Below are positions 1 through 8,951 of a stretch of 64,000 nt of DNA, piece by piece. Source of the DNA: Saprospiraceae bacterium. Its GTDB lineage: Bacteria > Bacteroidota > Bacteroidia > Chitinophagales > Saprospiraceae. Each line of letters starts with the position of its first letter. The stretch's first letter is position 1. Both the position numbers and the translations under genes were made by a program. The notes under the pieces are model-generated. The model was given only the letters and a program-made list of their open reading frames with translations. It made no database searches and was not told the DNA's origin. The stretch lies in contig JABWBR010000004.1 of the NCBI GenBank assembly GCA_013360405.1, positions 81,677 to 145,676 of the forward strand. The letters run 5' to 3'.

Positions 1-2241
1 GGGCTTTTACTCAAAAAACAAGGAGATGCCAATGCGGTAAACGTCTCGAGAGCAGTGCGCAGCAGGTTTGAGAAAATAGAAAAGCAAAACGCAAAGAACG
101 GAATACAATTCGTGATTGCCGACGACAGCACCGACAATACCATTGCCGCCGTTGACAGCGTAGTGGTAGATTTGATTTTGGCAGTCATCCTCGTTTCTTT
201 GGTAATGCTCCTTTTTTTGCGCAGTTTTAGAAACTCGCTTATCGTTCTGGTGGCGATTCCGACTTCTTTGGTCACGGCATTTGCGGTAATGTGGGTACTC
301 AATTACACCCTCAATTTGATGACGCTCTTGGCTATGTCCTTGATTATCGGAATCCTCGTAGATGATGCGGTAGTTGTGTTAGAAAACATCCAACGCCACT
401 TGGACATGGGCAAGGAAAAACGCAAAGCCGCTTTTGACGGGCGTATGGAAATCGGTTTTTCCGCATTATCTATCACGCTGGTGGACGTGGTGGTGTTTTT
501 GCCAATTTTGTTTTTGCAGGTATTTGTGGCTGATATGCTGAAGCAGTTTTCGGTGGTGGTCATCACTTCCACGCTGACTAGCTTGTTAGTCGGTTTTACG
601 CTTACGCCCTGGCTGGCTTCCCGCATCGGTAAAAAAGAAGACCTGCAGCCGACCAATCTTTTCAATCGCTTTTTGATTGGGTTTGAGAAAATATTGGACC
701 GTTTTATCGAGTGGTATGGCAGTCAGCTGAGTTGGGTATTAAATCACAAACTCATTTTTTCGGGCATTGTGCTCCTGCTTTTTGCCATGACATTGGGCGT
801 TATGAAACAAGGCATCATCGGCAAAGAATTGATTTCCACGGGTGATCAGGGTAAGTTTCGCTTTGCTTTGGAATTTGAAAAAAATACCTCCATTCAGCAC
901 AACGATGCTGTGTCAGTAGCAATTGAAAAACATATTTTGGCGCAAGCCGAAGTGAAAACCCTGTTCAGCAACGTGGGCGGGCCGAGTACGGGTATAGGAA
1001 GCCTGGGCGTGGGCGTGCCTTACAAAACGGAATTTACCGTCCAATTGAAAGACAAAAAAGAGCTCGATAATTTACGCACGGAAGACTTTATGCTGCGCCT
1101 GCGGCAGGATTTACAAAAACAATATCCCGACATCCGTTTTTCTATGGCTCCACTAGGTTTGGTGCCCCGTTCTGCGCCTGTGGAAATGACCTTAAGTAGC
1201 AGCGATTTGACACAAGTCATGGAAACAGGTAAAATGCTAAAAGAAGTGGTGCAGGGTATCCCTGGGGCAGACAACGTGCAATTGTCGGTAGAGGAAGGCA
1301 GTCCTGAATACCAGGTTTTGCCCGACAAAGATCGCATGCAACGGCTTGGTTTGAACACCGCTTACACGGGGCAAAACCTGCGCGTAGCCTTTACGGGCAA
1401 CGATGATGCCACCCTTACGGAAGACGGTACCGAATACCCGATACGTATTTGGTTGGCTGATTTTGACCGCCGAAACTACGACGACGTGAACCGTCTGCAT
1501 ATCATTAATCCGATGGGGTTGCCCGTACAAGTGGCACAATTTGCGAAAGTAGTCAAAGACCGCACCCCCTCGCTTTTGGAGCGCAAAGACCGACAACCGG
1601 CTATCACGCTAACCGCTGATGCATTAGGCAGACCTTCGGGAACGGTTGCGGACGAAGTAGTGGCGTATTTAAAAAACAATCCCTTGCCCGAAGGAATGAG
1701 TTTAACCTGGGGTAGCGACATCAAGCGGCAAAACGATAGTTTCGGCGCATTGGGCGGCGTTTTGGCGATTTCATTTCTATTGATCTACCTGATTATGGTC
1801 GCCTTGTACGATAGTTTTATTTATCCTTTTGTGGCACTTTTTTCCATACCCGTAGCAGCGATAGGAGCATTCTTAGCCCTGAATTTATCCCTGAGCAATT
1901 TAAGTTTGTTTGCCCTTTTGGGTTTGATTATGCTCATGGGCTTGGTAACTAAAAATGCCATTTTGATAGTCGACTTCACCAACCAACTCAAAGCCGAAGG
2001 GCTGCATTATCGGGAGGCATTGATACAAGCAGGAAAGGAACGCATGCGCCCCATATTGATGACGACATTTTCTATGGCTATCGGGATGTTGCCGATTGCC
2101 ATGGCAAGCGGCACAGCCAGTGAGTGGAAAAATGGACTGGCCTGGGTCATCATCGGCGGTTTGCTTTCTTCTCTCATATTGACGGTGTATTTGGTGCCGA
2201 TGATGTATTATCTGGTAGATAGGGTGAAGGAGAGGGGGTAA
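1..2241 (+). CDS. RND-family efflux transporter, inner-membrane pump (5' end outside window)
   Basis: This is the C-terminal roughly 745 residues of an AcrB-like RND pump, which uses proton motive force to export drugs or other substrates from periplasm and inner membrane through a tripartite complex. The frame is open from base 1 with no stop, so the GTG at 55 is internal and the gene begins upstream; full members have about 1030 residues. Visible features are the TM4 segment with the paired aspartates of the proton relay (GILVDDAVVVLENI, around 100 residues in), the large porter loop, and a final block of TM helices with GLIMLMGLVTKNAILIVDF. The substrate cannot be read from sequence. The membrane-fusion partner would be expected upstream. 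It ends in a GC-rich hairpin shared with the convergent lipoprotein gene. Confidence 0.93.
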   Translation, partial: GLLLKKQGDANAVNVSRAVRSRFEKIEKQNAKNGIQFVIADDSTDNTIAAVDSVVVDLILAVILVSLVMLLFLRSFRNSLIVLVAIPTSLVTAFAVMWVLNYTLNLMTLLAMSLIIGILVDDAVVVLENIQRHLDMGKEKRKAAFDGRMEIGFSALSITLVDVVVFLPILFLQVFVADMLKQFSVVVITSTLTSLLVGFTLTPWLASRIGKKEDLQPTNLFNRFLIGFEKILDRFIEWYGSQLSWVLNHKLIFSGIVLLLFAMTLGVMKQGIIGKELISTGDQGKFRFALEFEKNTSIQHNDAVSVAIEKHILAQAEVKTLFSNVGGPSTGIGSLGVGVPYKTEFTVQLKDKKELDNLRTEDFMLRLRQDLQKQYPDIRFSMAPLGLVPRSAPVEMTLSSSDLTQVMETGKMLKEVVQGIPGADNVQLSVEEGSPEYQVLPDKDRMQRLGLNTAYTGQNLRVAFTGNDDATLTEDGTEYPIRIWLADFDRRNYDDVNRLHIINPMGLPVQVAQFAKVVKDRTPSLLERKDRQPAITLTADALGRPSGTVADEVVAYLKNNPLPEGMSLTWGSDIKRQNDSFGALGGVLAISFLLIYLIMVALYDSFIYPFVALFSIPVAAIGAFLALNLSLSNLSLFALLGLIMLMGLVTKNAILIVDFTNQLKAEGLHYREALIQAGKERMRPILMTTFSMAIGMLPIAMASGTASEWKNGLAWVIIGGLLSSLILTVYLVPMMYYLVDRVKERG

Positions 2242-2260
2242 AGTCGCCCCCTCGGTTTTA
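2232..2260. terminator. Hairpin between convergent genes
   Basis: GAGGGGG (2232-2238) pairs with CCCCCTC (2247-2253) over an 8-base loop and is followed by GGTTTT. It begins inside the last codons of the RND gene and sits where two convergent genes meet, so it probably ends the RND transcript. Confidence 0.55.
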
Positions 2261-2785
2261 CTTCCCCGCCAGCGCCTCCACAAACTGCCTTAATACCTTG
2301 TCAGCGCGGCGCTTGCCCCAGCCCATCACCGGGTTTTGCCAGAAATTATAGGTAGCCTCCGTTCTCCCGGTTTTTGCATTGATCACCTCGATGTCGAGAT
2401 TGGCGTAGGCTGTTTTGGTAAACGAAGCGGCTTGGGCGACCTGGTAGCGGATAATGTAATCGGCTTCCTTGTTTTCAAAAATTTGCATCGATACCAGCCG
2501 AAAGTTGTCGACCTGGTAAGTGGAGTCAAAAGTAGTGACCGTAGACATCCCGACCGGCACGTTGCCGCTGACGCGGTTGTCGGCAATGACGGTAAATCCT
2601 TTGAGGGCCAGTTGGTGTTCCAGTTTGCCCAGCACGAGGTCGTTGGTGTTGACCGTTACTACTTTGAACGTGCCTTTTGGATTAAAATCATCCGTTTTGT
2701 GAAACGACTGCCGGGAAATACTAATACATGATGTGGCGAGTAATGCCATGCTTGCGGCCAGGATAATTTCGAATTGCGTTTTCAT
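2258..2785 (-). CDS. Hypothetical lipoprotein
   Basis: A 175-residue protein that I do not recognise. The start is placed at the ATG at 2785, because it gives a clean lipoprotein signal peptide (MKTQFEII...ALLATSC, lipobox LATSC at about residue 15-19); the frame is open about 19 codons further upstream, but that adds nonsensical sequence before the signal. The mature part is predicted to alternate beta strands and contains a conserved-looking segment about a non-catalytic fold (TVNTNDLVLGKLEHQLALKGF), reminiscent of CsgG/LpoB-type small lipoproteins in which an ageing lipid anchor precedes a strand-helix-strand core. That similarity is weak. It is expected to be anchored in the outer or inner membrane facing the periplasm. 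It is convergent with the RND pump and monocistronic. Confidence 0.7.
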   Translation of the reverse strand: MKTQFEIILAASMALLATSCISISRQSFHKTDDFNPKGTFKVVTVNTNDLVLGKLEHQLALKGFTVIADNRVSGNVPVGMSTVTTFDSTYQVDNFRLVSMQIFENKEADYIIRYQVAQAASFTKTAYANLDIEVINAKTGRTEATYNFWQNPVMGWGKRRADKVLRQFVEALAGK

Positions 2786-2952
2786 ACTGCTTCTTTTTGA
2801 TGCTATGTTGAATAGGAATATCACACCTAAAACTACTAGCAATGCATAGCAGAAAGTGTTATGAATAGGTTAATCCGGCTGGATTGACGCGTTAATCCTG
2901 TTTAAGAAATGCAATCCCCTGGCCTTAACAATTGTTAAAGCCGAAGCGCTTA

Positions 2953-3636
2953 TTACGCAAACGGCGGATCCAACTGGGGTTGTTTCCAATTGTATACCAT
3001 CCAGATATAAAAGCAATCGATGGCAAAAACTACGGGGCCGCAAACGTGCTCAAAATGGGTGCCCGGCGGTATCATATTCCAGAACGCGATAGTAATAATA
3101 CCGCTTCCCAGCATTTTCAGCCAGGCCACTGATTTGAGGAATGTACCGGATTGGTACTGCCGCATATACAAGCCGATATAGAGTATAGAAATAAAGAGGT
3201 TGAGAATATAGGCGGAATTGACCCCCAGGGGGTGATCGTAACCCGAGATGACAAAAGAGTAGATCAGCGCGATCCACAGCGCAGTCAGGCTAAATAAAAT
3301 GGGTTTATAATTTTTGCGAATGTATGGATTTTGGATTTGTTTGTGCCCATACATGACTACATGGGCAAAGATAAAGCAGTCGAAAATAAACCAGGCGCGA
3401 TAAAGAATAATATAAAGCGCACCCAGATCAATTCTGTCGGCAAATATCCAGGCCCATAGCCCCTCCCAGGCGATGTTACCGGCGGCCACAAAATAGGGCA
3501 TTTCAACATACTTGTGTTTGCGGATATTGATGATCATGAAAAAATACAGAACGACCCACATGGCGCCGCCTATGGCGCACATGGCTAACTGGGCAACGGT
3601 GTATTTATCGGTGTTGAAGTAGTAGGTCCAATCCAT
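2953..3636 (-). CDS. Seven-TM membrane protein resembling Pyr4/PaxB-type terpene cyclases
   Basis: A 227-residue, almost wholly hydrophobic protein with about seven TM helices. Size, topology and two spaced acidic residues match the membrane-bound terpene cyclases known from fungal meroterpenoid and indole-diterpene pathways (Pyr4, PaxB): Glu58 in a NIAWEGLW motif and Asp207 in FAIDCFY correspond in place to the catalytic Glu63 and Asp218 of Pyr4. A YRAWFIFDCFIF segment also resembles a second family motif. Bacterial members exist but their substrates are mostly unknown. It follows the giant cyclase gene by 11 bp and so is probably the last gene of an operon that also includes an MpaB-like oxygenase, another family with roles in fungal meroterpenoid synthesis. 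Function is inferred from motif spacing; a different 7-TM family remains possible. Confidence 0.5.
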   Translation of the reverse strand: MDWTYYFNTDKYTVAQLAMCAIGGAMWVVLYFFMIINIRKHKYVEMPYFVAAGNIAWEGLWAWIFADRIDLGALYIILYRAWFIFDCFIFAHVVMYGHKQIQNPYIRKNYKPILFSLTALWIALIYSFVISGYDHPLGVNSAYILNLFISILYIGLYMRQYQSGTFLKSVAWLKMLGSGIITIAFWNMIPPGTHFEHVCGPVVFAIDCFYIWMVYNWKQPQLDPPFA

Positions 3637-3647
3637 AATACCGGGAT

Positions 3648-6600
3648 TTAGTGAGATGAAATATCAGGGTCTTCAGAATATTGAATATTCGTTTGTAATT
3701 GGTGGTTGATATTTTGTTGGTAAATTGAGGTGGGTTTGTCTGCTGGATTTTTTTCAAGGATAGTATTAAAAAGCGCCAGCGCTTCGCGGTACTTTTGTTT
3801 TTCATAATTTGCTACAGCCATTTCAAAATTCGCAATTGATTCTTTTTTGAGTTTTAAAACAGCGGGGTCGTCGCTATCAAATACTTCGTAAACAGTGGTG
3901 ACGCTAGATTTTCCCCTATATCTTTTCTGACTAAGTTTTCTGATTGCATATTGTGAAGGGTTTTTGAGGTTGTCGTAGGTTTCTTTGGTAATAATAAATG
4001 GCGCTCCTGAAATTTTTGTATCTTTTTCTACCCTTGAAGCCAGGTTTACCACATCAGAAATAACCGTACTGTTCATACGGTCTTCCCCTCCCACCGTACC
4101 TAGCATCAGGCTGCCGGTGTTGAGGCCGATTCCAATCTGAAGGGGTTCGAGCCGGCGTTTGTTGGCATACAAGAGATCGCTATATGCCTTTAATTCGCGC
4201 AACATAGCAATGCCGCACTGAATAGCGTCATCGGCATTGGTAGGGAAAAGCGCCATAATCTCATCGCCGATATATTTATCAATAAAGCCATGATATTTTC
4301 GAATGATAGGCTCCATCCTGCTCAAATACTCATTGATAAATTCAAAATTTTCGGCGGGGTTCAACTTTTCCGACATGCCGGTGAAATTCCGGATATCGGC
4401 AAACAACACCGTCATATTCATTTGCACCTGGTCGCCGAGTTTGACGTCTATTATGCTATCTTTTCCGAGCATTTTGAGAAATTCCTTGGGAACAAACCGC
4501 TCGTACGAACTGGTCAGTTTTTTCAGGTCGGAATACAGTTTTGCGTTATCGATCGAAACGGCAATCTGAGACGAAATATAGTTGAGCAGTTGTACGCGGT
4601 CGGTCTTGAAGCTACCGGCCATTACGTTATTTTCCAGGTAAACTAATCCGGTAAGCTCCCCGTTTTTGATTAATGGTGTACAAAGGATTGACCTGGGTGA
4701 ATTTATTTTAATATAAGGAGATTTTGAAAATTGTTCGTTTTGCGTAGCCTCTTCGATGATAACGGTCTCTCTTGTTCGCATGACGTATTGGCAAATATTC
4801 GTAGGAACAATAGAGGTCTCATTGGCAATTTCCGTTTCATCCAATAGCACACTGTGGATCATTCTTACTTCTTCATTTTTTTGCTGTTCCGCCTCAATAA
4901 ACCACCGGTTATTATTTTTCATAATCAAAACAGCTTTCTCGGCGCCTGCATTTTCGATAAAAAGCGTCATCAGTTTCTTGATCAGCTTATTAAAATCAAT
5001 TTCTCCGGAAATAAGCTGTGAAAGTTTGATGAGACTTTCCTGGTCGAGGGAGGTATGCCTGGCAGATCCAATACCTGTAATCGTACCCGGCGTACTTTTC
5101 AGATTGGATGAAATAAACTCTGCGAGCGACTCGGCGCCCCATGCGTTAAATCCATGTGCGACTTCGATCAAGTAATATTCCGCGATCCTGGCATGTCCGA
5201 TTGCCTGATTGAGTGCTGCGCACAAATAATTGCCCAATGCAGCTTCGTGGACATAATTGCGGGCTTTGGCTACCTCTATGGCCTTATCATACCATTTTTG
5301 CGCCTCGTTATACTGGCCATTGACTTTAGCCGCTTCTGCCTTTAGTAAAAAATCCCAATGTTGAAAATTAGAAGGGCAATTCAAGGCCAGTTTTTCAATT
5401 TGCTTTGATATTCGGTTTATCAGTTTTCTTATGCGACTCTTCTCCTTCGGTGGGGCTGTAAAAAATAGTCTACCGTATAAAACAGCCTGCAAATAATTAA
5501 AATAGGGACCCAACACGGTTCCCAGCGTTACATTCAATACATCCAGCACTTCTCGTTCACAGGCCCTGGCGCGATCATATCTTTCAAAGAGGATATGATT
5601 ATACATTTGAAAAATTCTCGAATAAACCCGAATAGATTTATGCTCGGTCAGCATTAATTTTTCTTCCAATTCCGCGGCACTAATTTCTATTCCCTTTATA
5701 CTTGTTAGCGGTTTATCCGGGCCGTCTTTAAGTTCCTGAATTACACTAAGGCCTGCCAGCAGAATCAAATGAAAATTATCGGTTTTTATTTGCGCCGTGA
5801 AATACAAATTGTCGAGCACAATTTGCCGCAATTCATTCAATCGCTTGCCCTGAATAAAATTCAAGAAAAAGAAATACATAGTTGACGGTGCGGCATCAGT
5901 ATGGACGCCCACTTCCATGGCCAGATCAACAGATGTTTGAAATTCTTCGAGCGCTTCTTTAAAGGGAAGTTTTGCATAAGCAGTCATGGCGAGGCCAAAA
6001 TGGGCCATCGACATGGCCGCCTTGTTTCCCAGGTAGTGCGAAGAAGCAACGGCAATTCTATTGTAAGTTAAAGGCGCCTGTTGATTATTAAATCCGATCG
6101 ACAAAATGCCCCCATAAGTACTATACCCGCCAATAGAAAAATCGTGTTTGCCTTTTTTTAGGGTAAGCTGGAGTAATTTCATTCCCAAAACAGCCATCAA
6201 TTCTTCGCTACGGTCGTAGGCAAATGTCAGGGATTTATAGATTAAAGCCATGGCCATTCGGGATGCGGGGTCCTTCATTTCAGGAAGGTGAATCAATTCT
6301 TCTTCGGTTTTGCCTTTTATCAAAAAATAGGACTTGATCAGTTCGATAAATACGATTAAGGGGCTGGATTTTGGGGAAAATTTCAAGCCCAGCAAATTCA
6401 AGCCTTTTAGTCCGATATCGAGGATGTTATCGATTTTTGACAGGTGCTGGTATTGAATCATTTTCCGATAATGCAGCTCTGCTTTTTTTACATTATCCGG
6501 TATTCTGGTGAGCAAGGAATCAAAATATAGTTCAGCTTCTTCAAACCGGTTGGTTTGGTAGGCACAATCCAAGAATTCCAGGCCTAACTCGAGTGCCAAA

Positions 6601-8951
6601 TCTCCATCGTCTTTCCAGATATTTTCACCGACGAGTTGTTGGGCTATTGACAAATAATTATAAGCGGCATCATAGGCAATGATTTTTTTTGCAGCCTGGC
6701 TTGCATTAAAATTTAGCCGGGCTAACCATTTGGCCTGCTGGTAATCAGAAACGAGATCTATGCCAAAATTCAGGTGAAAAACCAACTGAAAAATCTGGTC
6801 GTCGATTTGGTCGGATTTCAGGGAGGCGAATAATAGTTTTCCAATATCAAAATGCGTTTGTTGTCGCTCGTTTTCGGGTATCAGCGAATAAAAAACCTGC
6901 TGTACCTTGTCGTGCGCAAACTGATATTCCACATCCATCCCTTCCCGTACCCAATGAATCTGGTTGACATTTTTATAAAACACATACCCTTCATTAATCG
7001 CAAGATCAAGCATATCGCTAATTGCATTAATGTCTGCTTTTCTTACGGTAGAAAGGGTTTTCAGCATAAAGCTATTGCCGATACAGGCGGCGCTTTTTAG
7101 AGTTTCAATAACCGCTTCGGGCATTACCGCAATTTTGTCTACCAGCAATTCCACTACATTACTGCTGATAAACATGGAGCGAATGCGCGGCAGATCCCAT
7201 TCCCATACTGGTTTTTTTTCTTCGAGGGACTTATCCCAACTGAATTTTAACAATCCTTCTTCATACAGGGTGTTGATAAATTGATAAGTAAAATAGGGAT
7301 TGCCCTGGGTTTTGTGGAAGACTTCTTCGGCAAGTTTTGAGGTGAGCGCCGGTTCAGCGCTTAAGGTGTCGGAGATCAATTCGTTGATTAGGCCGGTATC
7401 TAAATTGCCGAGTTCTGTGGTAGACAGGTATACTCCCGACCGCTCAATCTCTTCCAGTTTCATGATCAAGGGATTGGTCTGTTCTAATTCATCAGATCGG
7501 AAGGCGCCTATCAGTAACAAATATTTGCAATCGGCATCGGTAATCAGGTTTTTTAATAAATTGAGGGAGGCATTATCGGCCCATTGGAGGTCGTCCAGAA
7601 AAATGGTTATCGGGTGTTCCTCCGTTGATATAGATTTAAAAAACCGGTTGAGCAGGTCGTTGAGCCTGTTTTGTGTTTCTGTAATGCCCAATTCCTCGGC
7701 GGAGGGTAGTTCATGGATAATAAATTGAAGATTGGGAATAAGGCCGGTCAAAACGCCGGTGCTATTGCCCAGCGTCTTGGTCAGCAGGGTTCTCCATTTA
7801 TGAATTTCCGCCTCATCGGTTGTGAGTAGCTGGTTAATGAAATCTTTAAAAATTTCTATCCATGCAGAGTAGGGGATATTTTTCGCGAACTGGTCAAATT
7901 TCCCTTGTAGAAAAAAGCCCTTATTTTCGGTAATCGGCTTGCGCACTTCTTGTACGATAGCGGATTTACCCGTTCCGCTTTCCCCTGAAATAATAACTGC
8001 CCTGCGGTCTCCTTTGTGTGTTAAGCGCAAATTATCCAGCAGCATTATATTTGCCGGCTCTCTGCCGTATAGTTTCTGTGGTATTTGCAGTTTACCGGAG
8101 AAGTCTTTTTCACCAAGGATAAAAGTATATTCTAATCCGCTATCCCAGTTTTTTATAACGCGATCAAGATCGTATTTCAAACCCAAAGCCGACTGATACC
8201 TGTCCTCTGCATTTTTTGCCAGGAGTTTTAAGATAATTTCAGAGAGTATCTTGGGAATGGCATGATTGATTTTATGAGGTTCAACCGGAAGCCGGGCGAG
8301 GTGTGCGTAAATCAATTCCAGAGAATCATTGCTGTTGAAAGGTCGGCTTCCTGTAAGTATTTCATAAAGCGTTATGCCCAGTGAATAAAAATCGGTTCTA
8401 TGGTCCAGCGCTCTGTTGGTTCGGCCGGTTTGCTCGGGCGAGATATAGGGTAAAATACTGCGAAGTTTCTCCGCACTAATTCGGCCTGAAGCTTTTATAC
8501 TGAACCTGGTCATCAAACTCGCGTCAATGATGGTGGGTTCTTTGGTGACGGGGTGAATAATGATATTAGTGCTGCAAAGGCTGCTGTGTATCCAGCCGGC
8601 ATGGTGCAATTGACCGAGGGTTTGACACAATTTTGAAACAATCTCCAGTAAAGTCAGAATATTTTCTGGTGTAGCAGCCGCAAATTCCCGTAAATTTTGG
8701 CCCTCCACATATTCCAGCTCGAGAAAATAATTCCCTTCGCCTTCGTTAAATCTGATGGCCTTTCGCAGGCCGGGAATGTCTAATTGCCGGGTAGTAATAA
8801 ATTCATTTTTGAGCTGGGCGACCAAATCGTCGCTTGGGAAAGGAGCATTTAATTGTTTTAGGATAACAGGCTTGTTACCCTGGCCGGTTTGCTTCAGGTA
8901 AATAAGGTGAACCGGGTTTTCTCTTAGTAGTATGTTTTTACTTTCAGCCAT
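3648..8951 (-). CDS. Giant signalling protein: pseudokinase, AAA ATPase, TPR-like, GAF, class III nucleotide cyclase
   Basis: 1767 residues, cytoplasmic, with no TM. The domains in order are a Ser/Thr-kinase-like domain (about 15-270), an AAA/STAND-type ATPase with Walker A GESGTGKS (323-330) and a Walker-B-like FLDDLQWAD, a long helical TPR-like region (about 750-1230), a GAF domain (about 1280-1450), a class III adenylate/guanylate cyclase domain (about 1510-1690), and a short TPR-like tail. The layout matches the 'trifunctional kinase/ATPase/sensor' family, with a cyclase in place of the usual histidine kinase. The kinase looks inactive: the HRD loop reads IHSSLCSTN and DFG reads IDAS. The cyclase keeps both metal-binding aspartates (LFADIRNFT, YIGDEIMALF), the substrate Lys and the VVNLASR Asn/Arg. 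Its ATG overlaps the stop of the upstream gene by one base (TGATG), indicating translational coupling. Product (cAMP or cGMP) and ligand are unknown. Confidence 0.9.
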   Translation of the reverse strand: MAESKNILLRENPVHLIYLKQTGQGNKPVILKQLNAPFPSDDLVAQLKNEFITTRQLDIPGLRKAIRFNEGEGNYFLELEYVEGQNLREFAAATPENILTLLEIVSKLCQTLGQLHHAGWIHSSLCSTNIIIHPVTKEPTIIDASLMTRFSIKASGRISAEKLRSILPYISPEQTGRTNRALDHRTDFYSLGITLYEILTGSRPFNSNDSLELIYAHLARLPVEPHKINHAIPKILSEIILKLLAKNAEDRYQSALGLKYDLDRVIKNWDSGLEYTFILGEKDFSGKLQIPQKLYGREPANIMLLDNLRLTHKGDRRAVIISGESGTGKSAIVQEVRKPITENKGFFLQGKFDQFAKNIPYSAWIEIFKDFINQLLTTDEAEIHKWRTLLTKTLGNSTGVLTGLIPNLQFIIHELPSAEELGITETQNRLNDLLNRFFKSISTEEHPITIFLDDLQWADNASLNLLKNLITDADCKYLLLIGAFRSDELEQTNPLIMKLEEIERSGVYLSTTELGNLDTGLINELISDTLSAEPALTSKLAEEVFHKTQGNPYFTYQFINTLYEEGLLKFSWDKSLEEKKPVWEWDLPRIRSMFISSNVVELLVDKIAVMPEAVIETLKSAACIGNSFMLKTLSTVRKADINAISDMLDLAINEGYVFYKNVNQIHWVREGMDVEYQFAHDKVQQVFYSLIPENERQQTHFDIGKLLFASLKSDQIDDQIFQLVFHLNFGIDLVSDYQQAKWLARLNFNASQAAKKIIAYDAAYNYLSIAQQLVGENIWKDDGDLALELGLEFLDCAYQTNRFEEAELYFDSLLTRIPDNVKKAELHYRKMIQYQHLSKIDNILDIGLKGLNLLGLKFSPKSSPLIVFIELIKSYFLIKGKTEEELIHLPEMKDPASRMAMALIYKSLTFAYDRSEELMAVLGMKLLQLTLKKGKHDFSIGGYSTYGGILSIGFNNQQAPLTYNRIAVASSHYLGNKAAMSMAHFGLAMTAYAKLPFKEALEEFQTSVDLAMEVGVHTDAAPSTMYFFFLNFIQGKRLNELRQIVLDNLYFTAQIKTDNFHLILLAGLSVIQELKDGPDKPLTSIKGIEISAAELEEKLMLTEHKSIRVYSRIFQMYNHILFERYDRARACEREVLDVLNVTLGTVLGPYFNYLQAVLYGRLFFTAPPKEKSRIRKLINRISKQIEKLALNCPSNFQHWDFLLKAEAAKVNGQYNEAQKWYDKAIEVAKARNYVHEAALGNYLCAALNQAIGHARIAEYYLIEVAHGFNAWGAESLAEFISSNLKSTPGTITGIGSARHTSLDQESLIKLSQLISGEIDFNKLIKKLMTLFIENAGAEKAVLIMKNNNRWFIEAEQQKNEEVRMIHSVLLDETEIANETSIVPTNICQYVMRTRETVIIEEATQNEQFSKSPYIKINSPRSILCTPLIKNGELTGLVYLENNVMAGSFKTDRVQLLNYISSQIAVSIDNAKLYSDLKKLTSSYERFVPKEFLKMLGKDSIIDVKLGDQVQMNMTVLFADIRNFTGMSEKLNPAENFEFINEYLSRMEPIIRKYHGFIDKYIGDEIMALFPTNADDAIQCGIAMLRELKAYSDLLYANKRRLEPLQIGIGLNTGSLMLGTVGGEDRMNSTVISDVVNLASRVEKDTKISGAPFIITKETYDNLKNPSQYAIRKLSQKRYRGKSSVTTVYEVFDSDDPAVLKLKKESIANFEMAVANYEKQKYREALALFNTILEKNPADKPTSIYQQNINHQLQTNIQYSEDPDISSH

